Source: Amycolatopsis umgeniensis
Lineage (GTDB): Bacteria > Actinomycetota > Actinomycetes > Mycobacteriales > Pseudonocardiaceae
NCBI RefSeq assembly: GCF_014205155.1
Contig: NZ_JACHMX010000001.1
Location: forward strand, 2,232,001-2,296,000
Reading direction: 5' to 3'
DNA: 64,000 nucleotides
Position 1 is the first letter of the stretch. Every line of letters begins with the position of its first letter. Of the stretch, positions 36,528-44,147 are shown in pieces. The position numbers and the translations under genes are program-made. Below the pieces are notes generated by a model. It was not told the DNA's origin, ran no database searches, and saw only the letters and a list, made by a program, of their open reading frames with translations.

Positions 36528-37298
36528 TCACAAAGGGGTGACGTAGGCTCCCGAGATCCCGCCGTCCACCAGGAACTGCGACGCCGTGATGAACGAGGCG
36601 TCGTCGCTCGCCAGGAAGGCGACCGCGCCCGCGATCTCCTCCGGCTCCGCGAACCGCCCGACCGGCACGTGCACCAGCCGCCGCGCGGCCCGCTCGGGGT
36701 CCTTCGCGAACAGTTCCTTCAGCAGCGGCGTGTTCACCGGACCCGGGCACAGCGCGTTGACCCGGATGTTCTCCCGCGCGAACTGCACGCCCAGTTCCCG
36801 GCTCATCGCCAGGACCCCGCCCTTGGACGCGGTGTAGGAGATCTGCGACGTCGCCGCGCCCATCACCGCGACGAAGGACGCCGTGTTGATGATCGAGCCC
36901 TTCCCCTGCCGTTGCATATGGGGCAGCACGGCCTTGCAGCACAGGTACACCGAGGTCAGGTTGACCTTCTGCACCTTCTCCCACGCGTCGATGCCCGTGG
37001 TGAGGATCGAGTCGTCCTCGGGCGGGGAGATGCCGGCGTTGTTGAACGCGACGTCGACCGAGCCGAATTCGTCCACTGTGGACTGGAAGAGGGCCTCGAC
37101 CTGGTCGGCGTCGGTGACGTCGGCCTGGATGAACCGGCCGCCGACCTCGTCGGCCGCGGCTTTGCCCGCCTCGGCGGAGATGTCGCCGATGACGACCTTC
37201 GCGCCCTCGCTCGCCAGCCGCCTCGCCGTGGCGAGACCGATGCCGCTGCTGCCGCCGGTGATGACCGCGACGCGGCCTTCGAAACGCTGAACCATCAT
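36528..37298 (-). CDS. SDR family oxidoreductase of the gamma-glutamyl-amine operon
   Basis: A classical SDR of about 256 residues: VAVITGGSSGIGLATARRL, FNNAGISPPED, the catalytic YTASKGG and PVNTPLLKEL. It is annotated in relatives as a 3-oxoacyl-ACP reductase-like protein, but its place as the last gene after the aldehyde dehydrogenase suggests an alcohol dehydrogenase role in the same pathway. The start is ATGATG: the first ATG (37298) overlaps the preceding stop, while the second (37295) is better spaced from GGAGG. Starts upstream of these are spurious. Confidence 0.85.
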   Translation of the reverse strand: MMVQRFEGRVAVITGGSSGIGLATARRLASEGAKVVIGDISAEAGKAAADEVGGRFIQADVTDADQVEALFQSTVDEFGSVDVAFNNAGISPPEDDSILTTGIDAWEKVQKVNLTSVYLCCKAVLPHMQRQGKGSIINTASFVAVMGAATSQISYTASKGGVLAMSRELGVQFARENIRVNALCPGPVNTPLLKELFAKDPERAARRLVHVPVGRFAEPEEIAGAVAFLASDDASFITASQFLVDGGISGAYVTPL

Positions 37299-38659
37299 TC
37301 CTCCGTGCTGATAAAGACGTTCTTGGTCTCGGTGAAGGCGTCGACAGCGTCCGGGCCGAGTTCGCGGCCGAGCCCGGACTGCTTGAACCCGCCGAACGGC
37401 GTCCAGTACCGGACGGACGAATGCGAGTTGACCGAGAGATTCCCGGCTTCGACGCCGCGCGCGACGCGGAAGGCGCGGCCGACGTCGCGGGTCCAGATCG
37501 AGCCGGACAGGCCGTACTCGGTGTGGTTGGCCATGGTGATCGCGTCCGCCTCGTCGGTGAACGGGACCACCGCGACGACCGGGCCGAAGATCTCGTCCGA
37601 GGCCAGCGGATGCCGCAGGTCCGGCGGGGTGACGACGGTCGGCGGGAACCAGTTGCCCGGCCCCAGCGGCGCGCTCCCCCGGAACGCCACCGGCGCGGCG
37701 TCGTCCACATAGGACGACACCTTCGCGTGGTGCCCGGCCGAGATCAGCGGGCCCATCTCGGTCATCTCGAGGCGGGGATCGCCGACGACTACACCCTTCA
37801 CCGCGGGTTCCAGCAGCTCCATGAACCGGTCGTACACGCTCGCCTGCACCAGGATCAGCGACCGCGCGCAGCAGTCCTGCCCCGCGTTGTCGAACACCCC
37901 GTACGGCGCGGTGGCCGCGGCCTTCTCCAGATCGGAATCGGCGAAGACGATGTTCGCGTTCTTGCCGCCGAGTTCCAGCGTCACCCGCTTCACCTGCGCG
38001 GCGCAGCCAGCCATGATCTGCTTGCCGACCTCGGTGGAGCCGGTGAACACCACCTTGCGCACCGCCGGATGGTCCACGAACCTCTGTCCCACCACGGATC
38101 CCTTGCCGGGGAGCACCTGGAAGACGTCCGAGGGGATCCCTGCCTCGCGGGCCAGCTCGCCGAGGCGGATCGCGGTCAGCGGGGTGAGTTCGGCCGGTTT
38201 GAGCACGACGGTGTTCCCGGCGGCCAGCGCGGGCGCGAAACCCCAGCCCGCGATGGGCATCGGGAAGTTCCACGGCACGATCACCCCGACCACGCCGAGC
38301 GGCTCGTGGAACGTCATGTTCACCCCGCCGGGTACCGGGATCTGCTTGCCGCTCAACCGCTCGGGCGACGCCGAGTAGTACGTCAGCACGTCGCGGACGT
38401 TGCCCGCCTCCCAGCGCGCGTTGCCGATCGTGTGCCCCGCGTTGGCGACTTCCAGCTGGGCGAGGTTCTCGATGTCGGCGTCGACGGCGTCGGCGAACCG
38501 GCGCAGCAGCCGTGCCCGGTCGCCGGGGGTCACCGCACGCCAGGCGGGGAACGCCGCCTGCGCGCGGGCGATCGCCGCGTCGGTCTCCTCGGCCGAGGTC
38601 GGCTCGACCGACCGCACCACTTCTTCGGTGGCGGGGTTGATCACCTCGAACGTGGTCAT
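37295..38659 (-). CDS. Aldehyde dehydrogenase (PuuC/gamma-glutamyl-aminoaldehyde type)
   Basis: A 454-residue NAD(P)-dependent aldehyde dehydrogenase. VIVPWNFPMPIAGWGFAPALAAGNTVVLKP contains the catalytic Asn. VTLELGGKNANIVFAD contains the general-base Glu, and FDNAGQDCCARSLILV contains the nucleophilic Cys. It would oxidise a gamma-glutamylated amino-aldehyde to the acid. ATG 38659 overlaps the amidotransferase stop by 4 bp; the longer upstream frame is non-coding. Length is slightly shorter than the common 475-500. Confidence 0.92.
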   Translation of the reverse strand: MTTFEVINPATEEVVRSVEPTSAEETDAAIARAQAAFPAWRAVTPGDRARLLRRFADAVDADIENLAQLEVANAGHTIGNARWEAGNVRDVLTYYSASPERLSGKQIPVPGGVNMTFHEPLGVVGVIVPWNFPMPIAGWGFAPALAAGNTVVLKPAELTPLTAIRLGELAREAGIPSDVFQVLPGKGSVVGQRFVDHPAVRKVVFTGSTEVGKQIMAGCAAQVKRVTLELGGKNANIVFADSDLEKAAATAPYGVFDNAGQDCCARSLILVQASVYDRFMELLEPAVKGVVVGDPRLEMTEMGPLISAGHHAKVSSYVDDAAPVAFRGSAPLGPGNWFPPTVVTPPDLRHPLASDEIFGPVVAVVPFTDEADAITMANHTEYGLSGSIWTRDVGRAFRVARGVEAGNLSVNSHSSVRYWTPFGGFKQSGLGRELGPDAVDAFTETKNVFISTEE

Positions 38660-39369
38660 GAGCGCTCCTTCGCAGCTGTCACCAGCGCTTCGAAAAGCCT
38701 TGTGTCGTCGGGATTCTGTTCTGGATGCCATTGGACGCCGAGTACGAACCCGGCACCGGGTAGTTCCGCCGCTTCGATGGTCCCGTCGGCGGCCCAGCCT
38801 GTCGCGACCAGCCCGTCGCCGAGCCTGTCGATGGCCTGGTGGTGATAACACGGCACCTTGGTCTCGGTGCCGAGGATCGCCGCGGCCCGGCTGCCCTCGG
38901 CAAGCCTCACCGTAGTGGTACCGAAGGTCGCGGGCGCGGGCTGGTGAACCTTGGTGTCCAAAGTGTCCGGAAGGTGCTGGGCGAGCGTCCCGCCGAGCGC
39001 GACGCTGAGCACCTGCAGCCCGCGGCACACGCCCAGCACCGGTTTCCCACTGTCCAAAGCGGACCGCAGCAGGCCGAATTCGAACTCGTCCCGGTTCGGC
39101 CGGACGTACGTCGTCGGGTGCTGCTCCTGGCCGTAGCGGGCGGGCTCGATGTCGGCGCCGCCGACCAGCACGAGACCGTCCACCGCGGACACCAGCCTGT
39201 CGTGCGCGTCGCTCACCGGCGGCAGCAGGACCGGGATCCCGCCCGCCGCGACGATGCCGTCCACGTAGACCCGGTGCAGCAGCGCGGCTTCCGTCTCCCA
39301 CACCAGGAATTTCGCGGGTTCCAGATAGGACGTGAGCCCGATGAGGGGTTCAGAGCCGTTCGAAGCCAC
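38656..39369 (-). CDS. Gamma-glutamyl-gamma-aminobutyrate hydrolase-like class I amidotransferase (PuuD family)
   Basis: A 237-residue peptidase C26 / class I glutamine-amidotransferase-fold hydrolase. Nucleophile elbow GVCRGLQVLSVALGGTL carries the catalytic Cys, and GVQWHPEQ supplies His and Glu. The segment VDGLVLVGGADIEPARYGQE is typical of PuuD. It would release glutamate from a gamma-glutamyl-acid intermediate. The GTG at 39369 overlaps the ligase gene by 20 bp. It is the second gene of the ligase - hydrolase - ALDH - SDR operon. Confidence 0.92.
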   Translation of the reverse strand: MASNGSEPLIGLTSYLEPAKFLVWETEAALLHRVYVDGIVAAGGIPVLLPPVSDAHDRLVSAVDGLVLVGGADIEPARYGQEQHPTTYVRPNRDEFEFGLLRSALDSGKPVLGVCRGLQVLSVALGGTLAQHLPDTLDTKVHQPAPATFGTTTVRLAEGSRAAAILGTETKVPCYHHQAIDRLGDGLVATGWAADGTIEAAELPGAGFVLGVQWHPEQNPDDTRLFEALVTAAKERS

Positions 39370-40714
39370 GGATCCTCTCCCAATCGGTGACGGCGGCGTC
39401 GTACGCGGCGTTCTCGACCTTCGCCGCGTTCAGATAGTGGTCGACGACCTCGTCCCCGAACGCGGTCCTGGCGAGCTCGCTCCGGTCCAGCAGCTCCGCG
39501 GCCTCCCGCAAGGTCGTCGGCACGGTCGGCTTGCCGGAACCGTAGGCGTTGCCCTGGAACTCGGGCTCCAGCTCGAGTTCGTTCTCGATGCCGTGGAGCC
39601 CGGCCGCGATCAGCGCGGACACCGCGAGATACGGGTTCACATCGCCGCCGGGGACCCGGTTCTCGGTGCGGAGCGACTCCCCGTGGCCGACGACGCGGAG
39701 CGCGCACGTGCGGTTGTCGGTGCCCCACGCGACGGCCGTCGGCGCGAAGCTGCCGGGGACGAAACGCTTGTAGGAGTTGATGTTCGGGGCGAAGAAGTAC
39801 GTCAGCTCGCGCAGGCCGGCGAGCTGACCGGCGAGGAAGTGCTCCATCAGCGGGGAGAACCCGCCCGGTCCGTCGCCGGCGAGGACGGCCTCACCGGCGG
39901 TGGAGCGCAGGCTGATGTGGATGTGGCAGGAGTTACCCTCGCGTTCGTTGTACTTCGCCATGAACGTGAGGCTCTTGCCCTCCTGCGCGGCGATCTCCTT
40001 GGACCCGGTCTTGTAGATGCTGTGGTTGTCGCAGGTGGCCAGCGCCTCGGCGTAGCGGAACGCGATCTCGTGCTGGCCGGGATTGCATTCACCCTTGGCC
40101 GACTCGACGTACAGCCCCGCGCCGCCCATGTCGTTGCGGATCCGGCGCAGCAGCGGCTCGATCCGCGCGGTGCCGAGCATCGAGTAGTCGACGTTGTACT
40201 GGTTGGCGGGGCGGAGGTCCTGGTACCGCTTGTCCCAGGCCGACTCGAAGGTGTCGTCGAAGACGATGAACTCCAGCTCGGTGCCGACATGGGCGCTGAG
40301 ACCGAGCGCGGCCAGCCTGTCGAGTTGCCCGCGCAGGATCTGCCGTGGCGACGGGGCCACGGCGCCGCCCTGCACCCGTTCGAGGTCCGCGAGGACGAGC
40401 GCGGTGCCCTCCTGCCACGGGAGCAGGCGCAGCGTGTCGAAGTCCGGACGCATGACGAAGTCGCCGTAGCCGGTCTCCCAGGAAGACATCGCGTAGCCGT
40501 CGACGGTGTTCATGTCGACGTCGACGGCGAGCAGGTAGTTGCACGCTTCGGTGGCGTGCTCGACGACCTCGTTGAGGAAGTATTCGGCGGCGCAGCGTTT
40601 GCCCTGCAGCCTGCCCTGCATGTCGGTGATCGCCACCAGCACCGTGTCGACGGCGCCCTCCTCGACCAGTTCCCGGAGCCGATCCAGTGTGAGCATGCCG
40701 CGCCTGTTCGCCAT
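39350..40714 (-). CDS. Glutamine-synthetase-like gamma-glutamyl-amine ligase (PuuA/GlnA3/GlnA4 type)
   Basis: A 454-residue GS-family ligase. It has the beta-grasp N-domain (VLVAITDMQGRLQGKR), active-site strands VGTELEFIVFDD, ESAKGECNPGQHEIAFR and NSCHIHISLR, and NRTCALRVVGHGESLRTENRVPGGDVNPYLA. True GlnA hallmarks such as the adenylylation Tyr loop are not evident. With PuuD and an aldehyde dehydrogenase downstream, it most likely glutamylates a primary amine (polyamine, monoamine or ethanolamine) using ATP. ATG 40714 has AGGTGAGG just upstream and is preferred over GTG 40723. Confidence 0.9.
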   Translation of the reverse strand: MANRRGMLTLDRLRELVEEGAVDTVLVAITDMQGRLQGKRCAAEYFLNEVVEHATEACNYLLAVDVDMNTVDGYAMSSWETGYGDFVMRPDFDTLRLLPWQEGTALVLADLERVQGGAVAPSPRQILRGQLDRLAALGLSAHVGTELEFIVFDDTFESAWDKRYQDLRPANQYNVDYSMLGTARIEPLLRRIRNDMGGAGLYVESAKGECNPGQHEIAFRYAEALATCDNHSIYKTGSKEIAAQEGKSLTFMAKYNEREGNSCHIHISLRSTAGEAVLAGDGPGGFSPLMEHFLAGQLAGLRELTYFFAPNINSYKRFVPGSFAPTAVAWGTDNRTCALRVVGHGESLRTENRVPGGDVNPYLAVSALIAAGLHGIENELELEPEFQGNAYGSGKPTVPTTLREAAELLDRSELARTAFGDEVVDHYLNAAKVENAAYDAAVTDWERIRGFERL

Positions 40715-40942
40715 CAGCCTCACCTAAAGGTTCGAAGCGGTACCTTTGCGGCTTCTTCCTACCGGGTCAGCCCGACCCGGTCAACTCCACTAATGGTCTG
40801 GTTGGTTATCCATTGCGGACTGTAGTTGATCCCTGGGCGGATTGTCTTTGATGCCCGGCTGAGAAGATGCTGTGAATCCCGCCGGACCGGGAGGAGATCC
40901 GTACCTCCGGAACGTTGTACGGATCAAGAGAGGTGAGAAGGA

Positions 40943-41467
40943 ATGACACAGGCATTCACGCAGCAGACCACGTTCACCGAGCCCCAGGGGCGGGCTCAGC
41001 TCCCGACGCTGCCCAGCGGGTGGCCGATCGGCTCTTACGAGTCGTACTCCGATGCGCAGCGTGCGGTCGACCACCTCGCGGGAACGGACTTCCCGATCAC
41101 GGACGTCACCATCGTCGGTGTCGAACCGATCCTGGTCGAACGGATCGCCGGGCGGATGGGCTGGAGCAAGGTGCTCACCAGCTCGGCGCTTTCGGGCGCG
41201 ATGTTCGGTGTGTTCCTCGGCCTCGTGCTGAGCCTGCTGAACCCGGGCGCCGGACTGGTTCCGATCATCGTCGGCCTCGTCGGCGGTATCGGGTTCAACC
41301 TGCTGTTCGGCGCGCTGGGGTACGCGGCTTCGAAGAACAAGCGCGGGTTCATCTCGCAGAGCCAGCTGGTCGCCCGGCGTTACGACGTCCTGGCCCAGCC
41401 GCGCAACGCCGAGAAGGGCCGTGCCCTGCTGGCCGACCTGGCCGCCAGGAGCGCGTTCACCCACTGA
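40943..41467 (+). CDS. General stress protein 17M-like membrane protein
   Basis: A 174-residue protein with an N-terminal YflT/GSP17M-like domain (PIGSYESYSDAQRAVDHLAGTDFPITDVTIVGVE) and two adjoining Gly/Ala-rich membrane helices (about 78-100 and 103-125), followed by a basic cytosolic tail. Such proteins are common in actinobacteria and are labelled general stress proteins; their function is unknown. GAGGTGAGAAGG lies before the ATG at 40943. The 228 bp upstream, shared with the divergent GS-like gene, is fairly AT-rich and should hold both promoters, but I could not define them. Confidence 0.85.
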   Translation: MTQAFTQQTTFTEPQGRAQLPTLPSGWPIGSYESYSDAQRAVDHLAGTDFPITDVTIVGVEPILVERIAGRMGWSKVLTSSALSGAMFGVFLGLVLSLLNPGAGLVPIIVGLVGGIGFNLLFGALGYAASKNKRGFISQSQLVARRYDVLAQPRNAEKGRALLADLAARSAFTH

Positions 41468-41480
41468 GCCTCGTCCCGCG

Positions 41481-41513
41481 GAAGCCGGCACCTCGTCGCG
41501 AGGTGCCGGCTTC
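41481..41513. terminator. 15 bp hairpin between convergent genes
   Basis: GAAGCCGGCACCTCG pairs perfectly with CGAGGTGCCGGCTTC around a TCG loop. It sits in the 52 bp between the stress-protein and AspRS stops, so it is a bidirectional terminator candidate. Confidence 0.8.
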
Positions 41514-41519
41514 CGGCTT

Positions 41520-42773
41520 TCACGGGGTCAGACGGTGCAGGTCCCGAGGGAAGAGCGTCGCCTGCCGGACGTTGGGCAGCCCGAGCAACCGGGCCGTCCA
41601 CCGTTCGAGACCGAGCGCGAACCCGCCGTGCGGCGGCATCCCGTGCGCGAAGACGGCCAGATAGTCGCGGTACGGCTCGGCGGGTTCACCCCGCGCCGCC
41701 AGCGCGGCGAGATAGTCGGCGTGCCGGTGCAGCCGCTGGCCCCCGGTCACCAGCTCCAGCCCGCGAAACAGCAGGTCGAAACTGTTGGAGTACTCCGGCC
41801 GTTCCGGGTCCGGATGCGTGTAGAACGGCCTCTTCGCCATCGGATACCCGGTCACGAAGAGGAATTCCGATCCGTGCGTGCGCTGCGCCCAGTCCGAAAG
41901 CAACCGTTCGTGCGCGGGTGCGAGGTCGGGCTCGCCGCGCGGGTCCTCCTCGGACAGCCGTGCGATCAGCTCTTGGGCGTCCGCGAAAGGGATCTCCGGG
42001 ATTTCCTCGGGCACCACGACTCCGGCCTCCGGCACGGCCGCGACCATTCCCGCCAGCGCCTCCCTCAGCACGGTCATCACGTCGTGGTGGCCGTCGATGA
42101 AGCCGAGTTCGGCGTCCAGGCTGGTGTACTGCGCGAGATGCCGCGCGGTGTCGTGCGGTTCGGCGCGGAAGACCGGGCCGACCTCGTAGACCCGCTCGAA
42201 CACCCCGACCAGCGCCTGCTTGTAGAACTGTGGCGACTGAGCGAGATACGCCTGCTCGCCGAAATAGTCGATCCCGAAGACGTTCGCACCGGACTCGGTC
42301 GCCGACGAGACGATCTTGGGCGTATGGGTTTCGGTGAACCCGAGGCCGTCGAGCGCGGACCGGAACCCGGCGACACTCGCCGCCGCGATCGTGAAGGCCT
42401 CCTTCAGCCGCGGATGTCGCAGCGCGACGGCCGCGTTGTCCAGCACCGTGGGCAAGGTGGCCTGCGGCGACGGCCGGTAGAGGTCGAAGGGCGGCGGTTC
42501 GGCGGGTTCGGACAGCAGTCCGACCGTCGGCTCGGTGACTTCCAGGCCGCCGGGTGCCTGAGGATTGGCGGTGACGAAGCCTTCCACCTCGACCACGGTT
42601 TCCTCCGGCGGACAGCCGGTTTCGGCGAGGACGACCTGGGCGAGCCCGGATCGGTCCCGGATCACCAGGAAGGTGACGGATTTCAGCCGACGCCGGCGGT
42701 GTACCCAGCCGGCGATGCGGACACGGTCGCCGACGTGGCGGGGCAGGTCGGCGACGAGGACACGCGAGATCAT
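41520..42773 (-). CDS. aspS: Aspartate--tRNA ligase, archaeal/non-discriminating type
   Basis: A 417-residue class IIb aminoacyl-tRNA synthetase without the bacterial GAD insertion domain, i.e. the shorter archaeal-type AspRS. It has an N-terminal OB fold (VGDRVRIAGWVHRRRRLKSVTFLVIRDRSGLAQVV), motif 2 (YEVGPVFRAEPHDTARHLAQYTSLDAELGF) and motif 3 (GGFALGLERWTARLLGLPNVRQATLFPRD). Such enzymes often charge both tRNA-Asp and tRNA-Asn, with later amidation by GatCAB. It would be extra to a standard bacterial AspRS expected elsewhere. ATG 42773 follows AGGAG. A T-box leader precedes it. Confidence 0.92.
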   Translation of the reverse strand: MISRVLVADLPRHVGDRVRIAGWVHRRRRLKSVTFLVIRDRSGLAQVVLAETGCPPEETVVEVEGFVTANPQAPGGLEVTEPTVGLLSEPAEPPPFDLYRPSPQATLPTVLDNAAVALRHPRLKEAFTIAAASVAGFRSALDGLGFTETHTPKIVSSATESGANVFGIDYFGEQAYLAQSPQFYKQALVGVFERVYEVGPVFRAEPHDTARHLAQYTSLDAELGFIDGHHDVMTVLREALAGMVAAVPEAGVVVPEEIPEIPFADAQELIARLSEEDPRGEPDLAPAHERLLSDWAQRTHGSEFLFVTGYPMAKRPFYTHPDPERPEYSNSFDLLFRGLELVTGGQRLHRHADYLAALAARGEPAEPYRDYLAVFAHGMPPHGGFALGLERWTARLLGLPNVRQATLFPRDLHRLTP

Positions 42774-42804
42774 CACAACTCCTGTACGGATGTGCGCGAT
42801 CCCT

Positions 42805-43035
42805 TGGGAGTGCGGGCGAGAAGGGGACTCGCGGTACCACCGCACTTTCGCCGCCACCCTGGACGAGCGGCGGCCTCGAAGGCCCGATGACGGGGGCCGG
42901 ACGGCGGGGCATCGGGCGCGTGCGCCGTTCCTCCCCGCACTCGGGAGGGTCTTCACCGAAGGGCGCGAGGCCGCCTTCACAGCTACCGGCGGCTCTCTCG
43001 GTCTCGCGGGCTCCCCGGCTACTCGTCTCCGTCAG
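42805..43035 (-). ncRNA. T-box leader upstream of aspS, GAC (Asp) specifier candidate
   Basis: The minus strand shows the invariant T-box GGTGGTACCGCG at 42841-42830, preceded by an antiterminator stem. A Stem I region further upstream contains the AGAGAGCCGCCGG and CTGTGAAGGCGG elements typical of actinobacterial T-boxes. Within the expected specifier loop, GAAGACCCTCCC offers GAC (42951-42949), an aspartate codon, matching the downstream AspRS. Complementarity of AGTGCGG with CCGCACT would give the competing hairpin. With the terminator at 43037-43072 this fills the 321 bp gap before the next gene. Confidence 0.88.
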
Positions 43036-43036
43036 C

Positions 43037-43072
43037 GCGTTGCCCCGGAGGTTACGTCCTCCGGGGCAACGC
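43037..43072. terminator. 15 bp GC-rich hairpin downstream of the C39-like gene
   Basis: GCGTTGCCCCGGAGG (43037-43051) pairs perfectly with CCTCCGGGGCAACGC (43058-43072), loop TTACGT. It lies 23 bp beyond the stop of the secreted C39-like protein and immediately before the T-box leader. Confidence 0.8.
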
Positions 43073-43094
43073 TCGCATCCTTGTTTCGCCGAGG

Positions 43095-44033
43095 TCAGTG
43101 ACCGTCGTAGTGCTGCGGAGCGGCCATGTCGAACCAGTTGAAGTTCTCGATCATCTGCCGCGTGCTGCCGATGTACTGCGGCCCGGTGAGCTCCCACCGC
43201 TCGACGAACCGGAAGGTGCCCGGCTCCAGGCTTTCGTCGACGCCGGTGTCGGGGTCGTCGGTGACCGGCCGGTACTCCCAGATCGTCTTCTTCTCCAGCG
43301 TGACGTCCAGCAGCTGGTAGCCCGACTGGGTGCTCAGGTAGCCGGGGGTGTTGTGGTCACCGGCGCGTCCCGGGTCGGACAGCTTCAGCTGGACGGTGTC
43401 GCCGTTGAACGAACCCTTCGCCGCGACCACGGTGACGATGTGCCCGCCGGAGCGCTGCAGGCTCCCCCATGGTCCGGCCTTGTAGCGGCCGTACGCGATC
43501 TGGAGCGGGCCTTCGTTGAGCTTCTTCGCCAGTTCGCCGGAGAAGTCGGCCGTGCCCGCGGTGCTCACGTTCCCGGTCGAGGACGTCCAGCCCGCGTCTC
43601 GCGCCGGTTTCGTGGCGATGGTCCACGCCTTCTGCAGGTTGCCGAGCGTCGTCTTGCCGTCGTACTTCGCGTCGACGCCGATCCGCCCGATCGAGTTGGT
43701 GATGACGTTGTAGTCGGCCTGGTCCAGCGGGTCGAGCTGGCCGACCTTGGTGGTCAACCAGCCGACCGGCGCGCCCTTCACATGACCCCAGTAGTGCAGG
43801 ACGTTATACAGCGAAGCCGGTCCGCAGTACGCGTTGCCGTCGTTCTCCAGTCCGGCGCGGAACTGGTCGACGTCGCTGACCCCGCACTGCTTGACGTCGA
43901 AGTCGGCGCCGTAGACGTCGGTGGCCTTGACGCAGGGGGGCGGGGTGCCGATCTTGTCCGCCGACGCGGTTCCGGGGAGGGTGGCGACGGCGGTGAGGGT
44001 CGCCGCGGCGGCGAGGATCAGGCTGCGGATCAT
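43095..44033 (-). CDS. Secreted C39-like (papain-fold) protein
   Basis: A 312-residue protein with signal peptide MIRSLILAAAATLTAVATLPGTASA, cleaved before DKIG. The mature part has a papain-like core: NAYCGPASLYNVLHYWG (Cys nucleophile), RSGGHIVTVVAAKG (His) and KLSDPG (Asp), as in C39 or C39_2 peptidases. The remaining C-terminal region (about residues 240-312) has aromatic-rich segments of unknown role. It may be an extracellular cysteine peptidase or a catalytic relic; the substrate is unknown. AGGAG precedes ATG 44033; the longer start at 44102 lacks a signal peptide. Confidence 0.82.
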   Translation of the reverse strand: MIRSLILAAAATLTAVATLPGTASADKIGTPPPCVKATDVYGADFDVKQCGVSDVDQFRAGLENDGNAYCGPASLYNVLHYWGHVKGAPVGWLTTKVGQLDPLDQADYNVITNSIGRIGVDAKYDGKTTLGNLQKAWTIATKPARDAGWTSSTGNVSTAGTADFSGELAKKLNEGPLQIAYGRYKAGPWGSLQRSGGHIVTVVAAKGSFNGDTVQLKLSDPGRAGDHNTPGYLSTQSGYQLLDVTLEKKTIWEYRPVTDDPDTGVDESLEPGTFRFVERWELTGPQYIGSTRQMIENFNWFDMAAPQHYDGH

Positions 44034-44147
44034 GGCTCCTACCTTCGGTTTTCGGTTCCGGCTGGTAGGAGAAGCCTGATCTTCCGGACCCCCCAGACGC
44101 ATGAGGGGTGATCCCTCAACTCCCTCGCTGGGCTGTCCGGGGGACCC

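Noticed and set aside
42805..43035. Ordinary intrinsic terminator instead of a T-box
   Set aside because: The invariant GGTGGTACCGCG plus Stem I motifs and an Asp-codon specifier upstream of AspRS are too specific to be a simple terminator.
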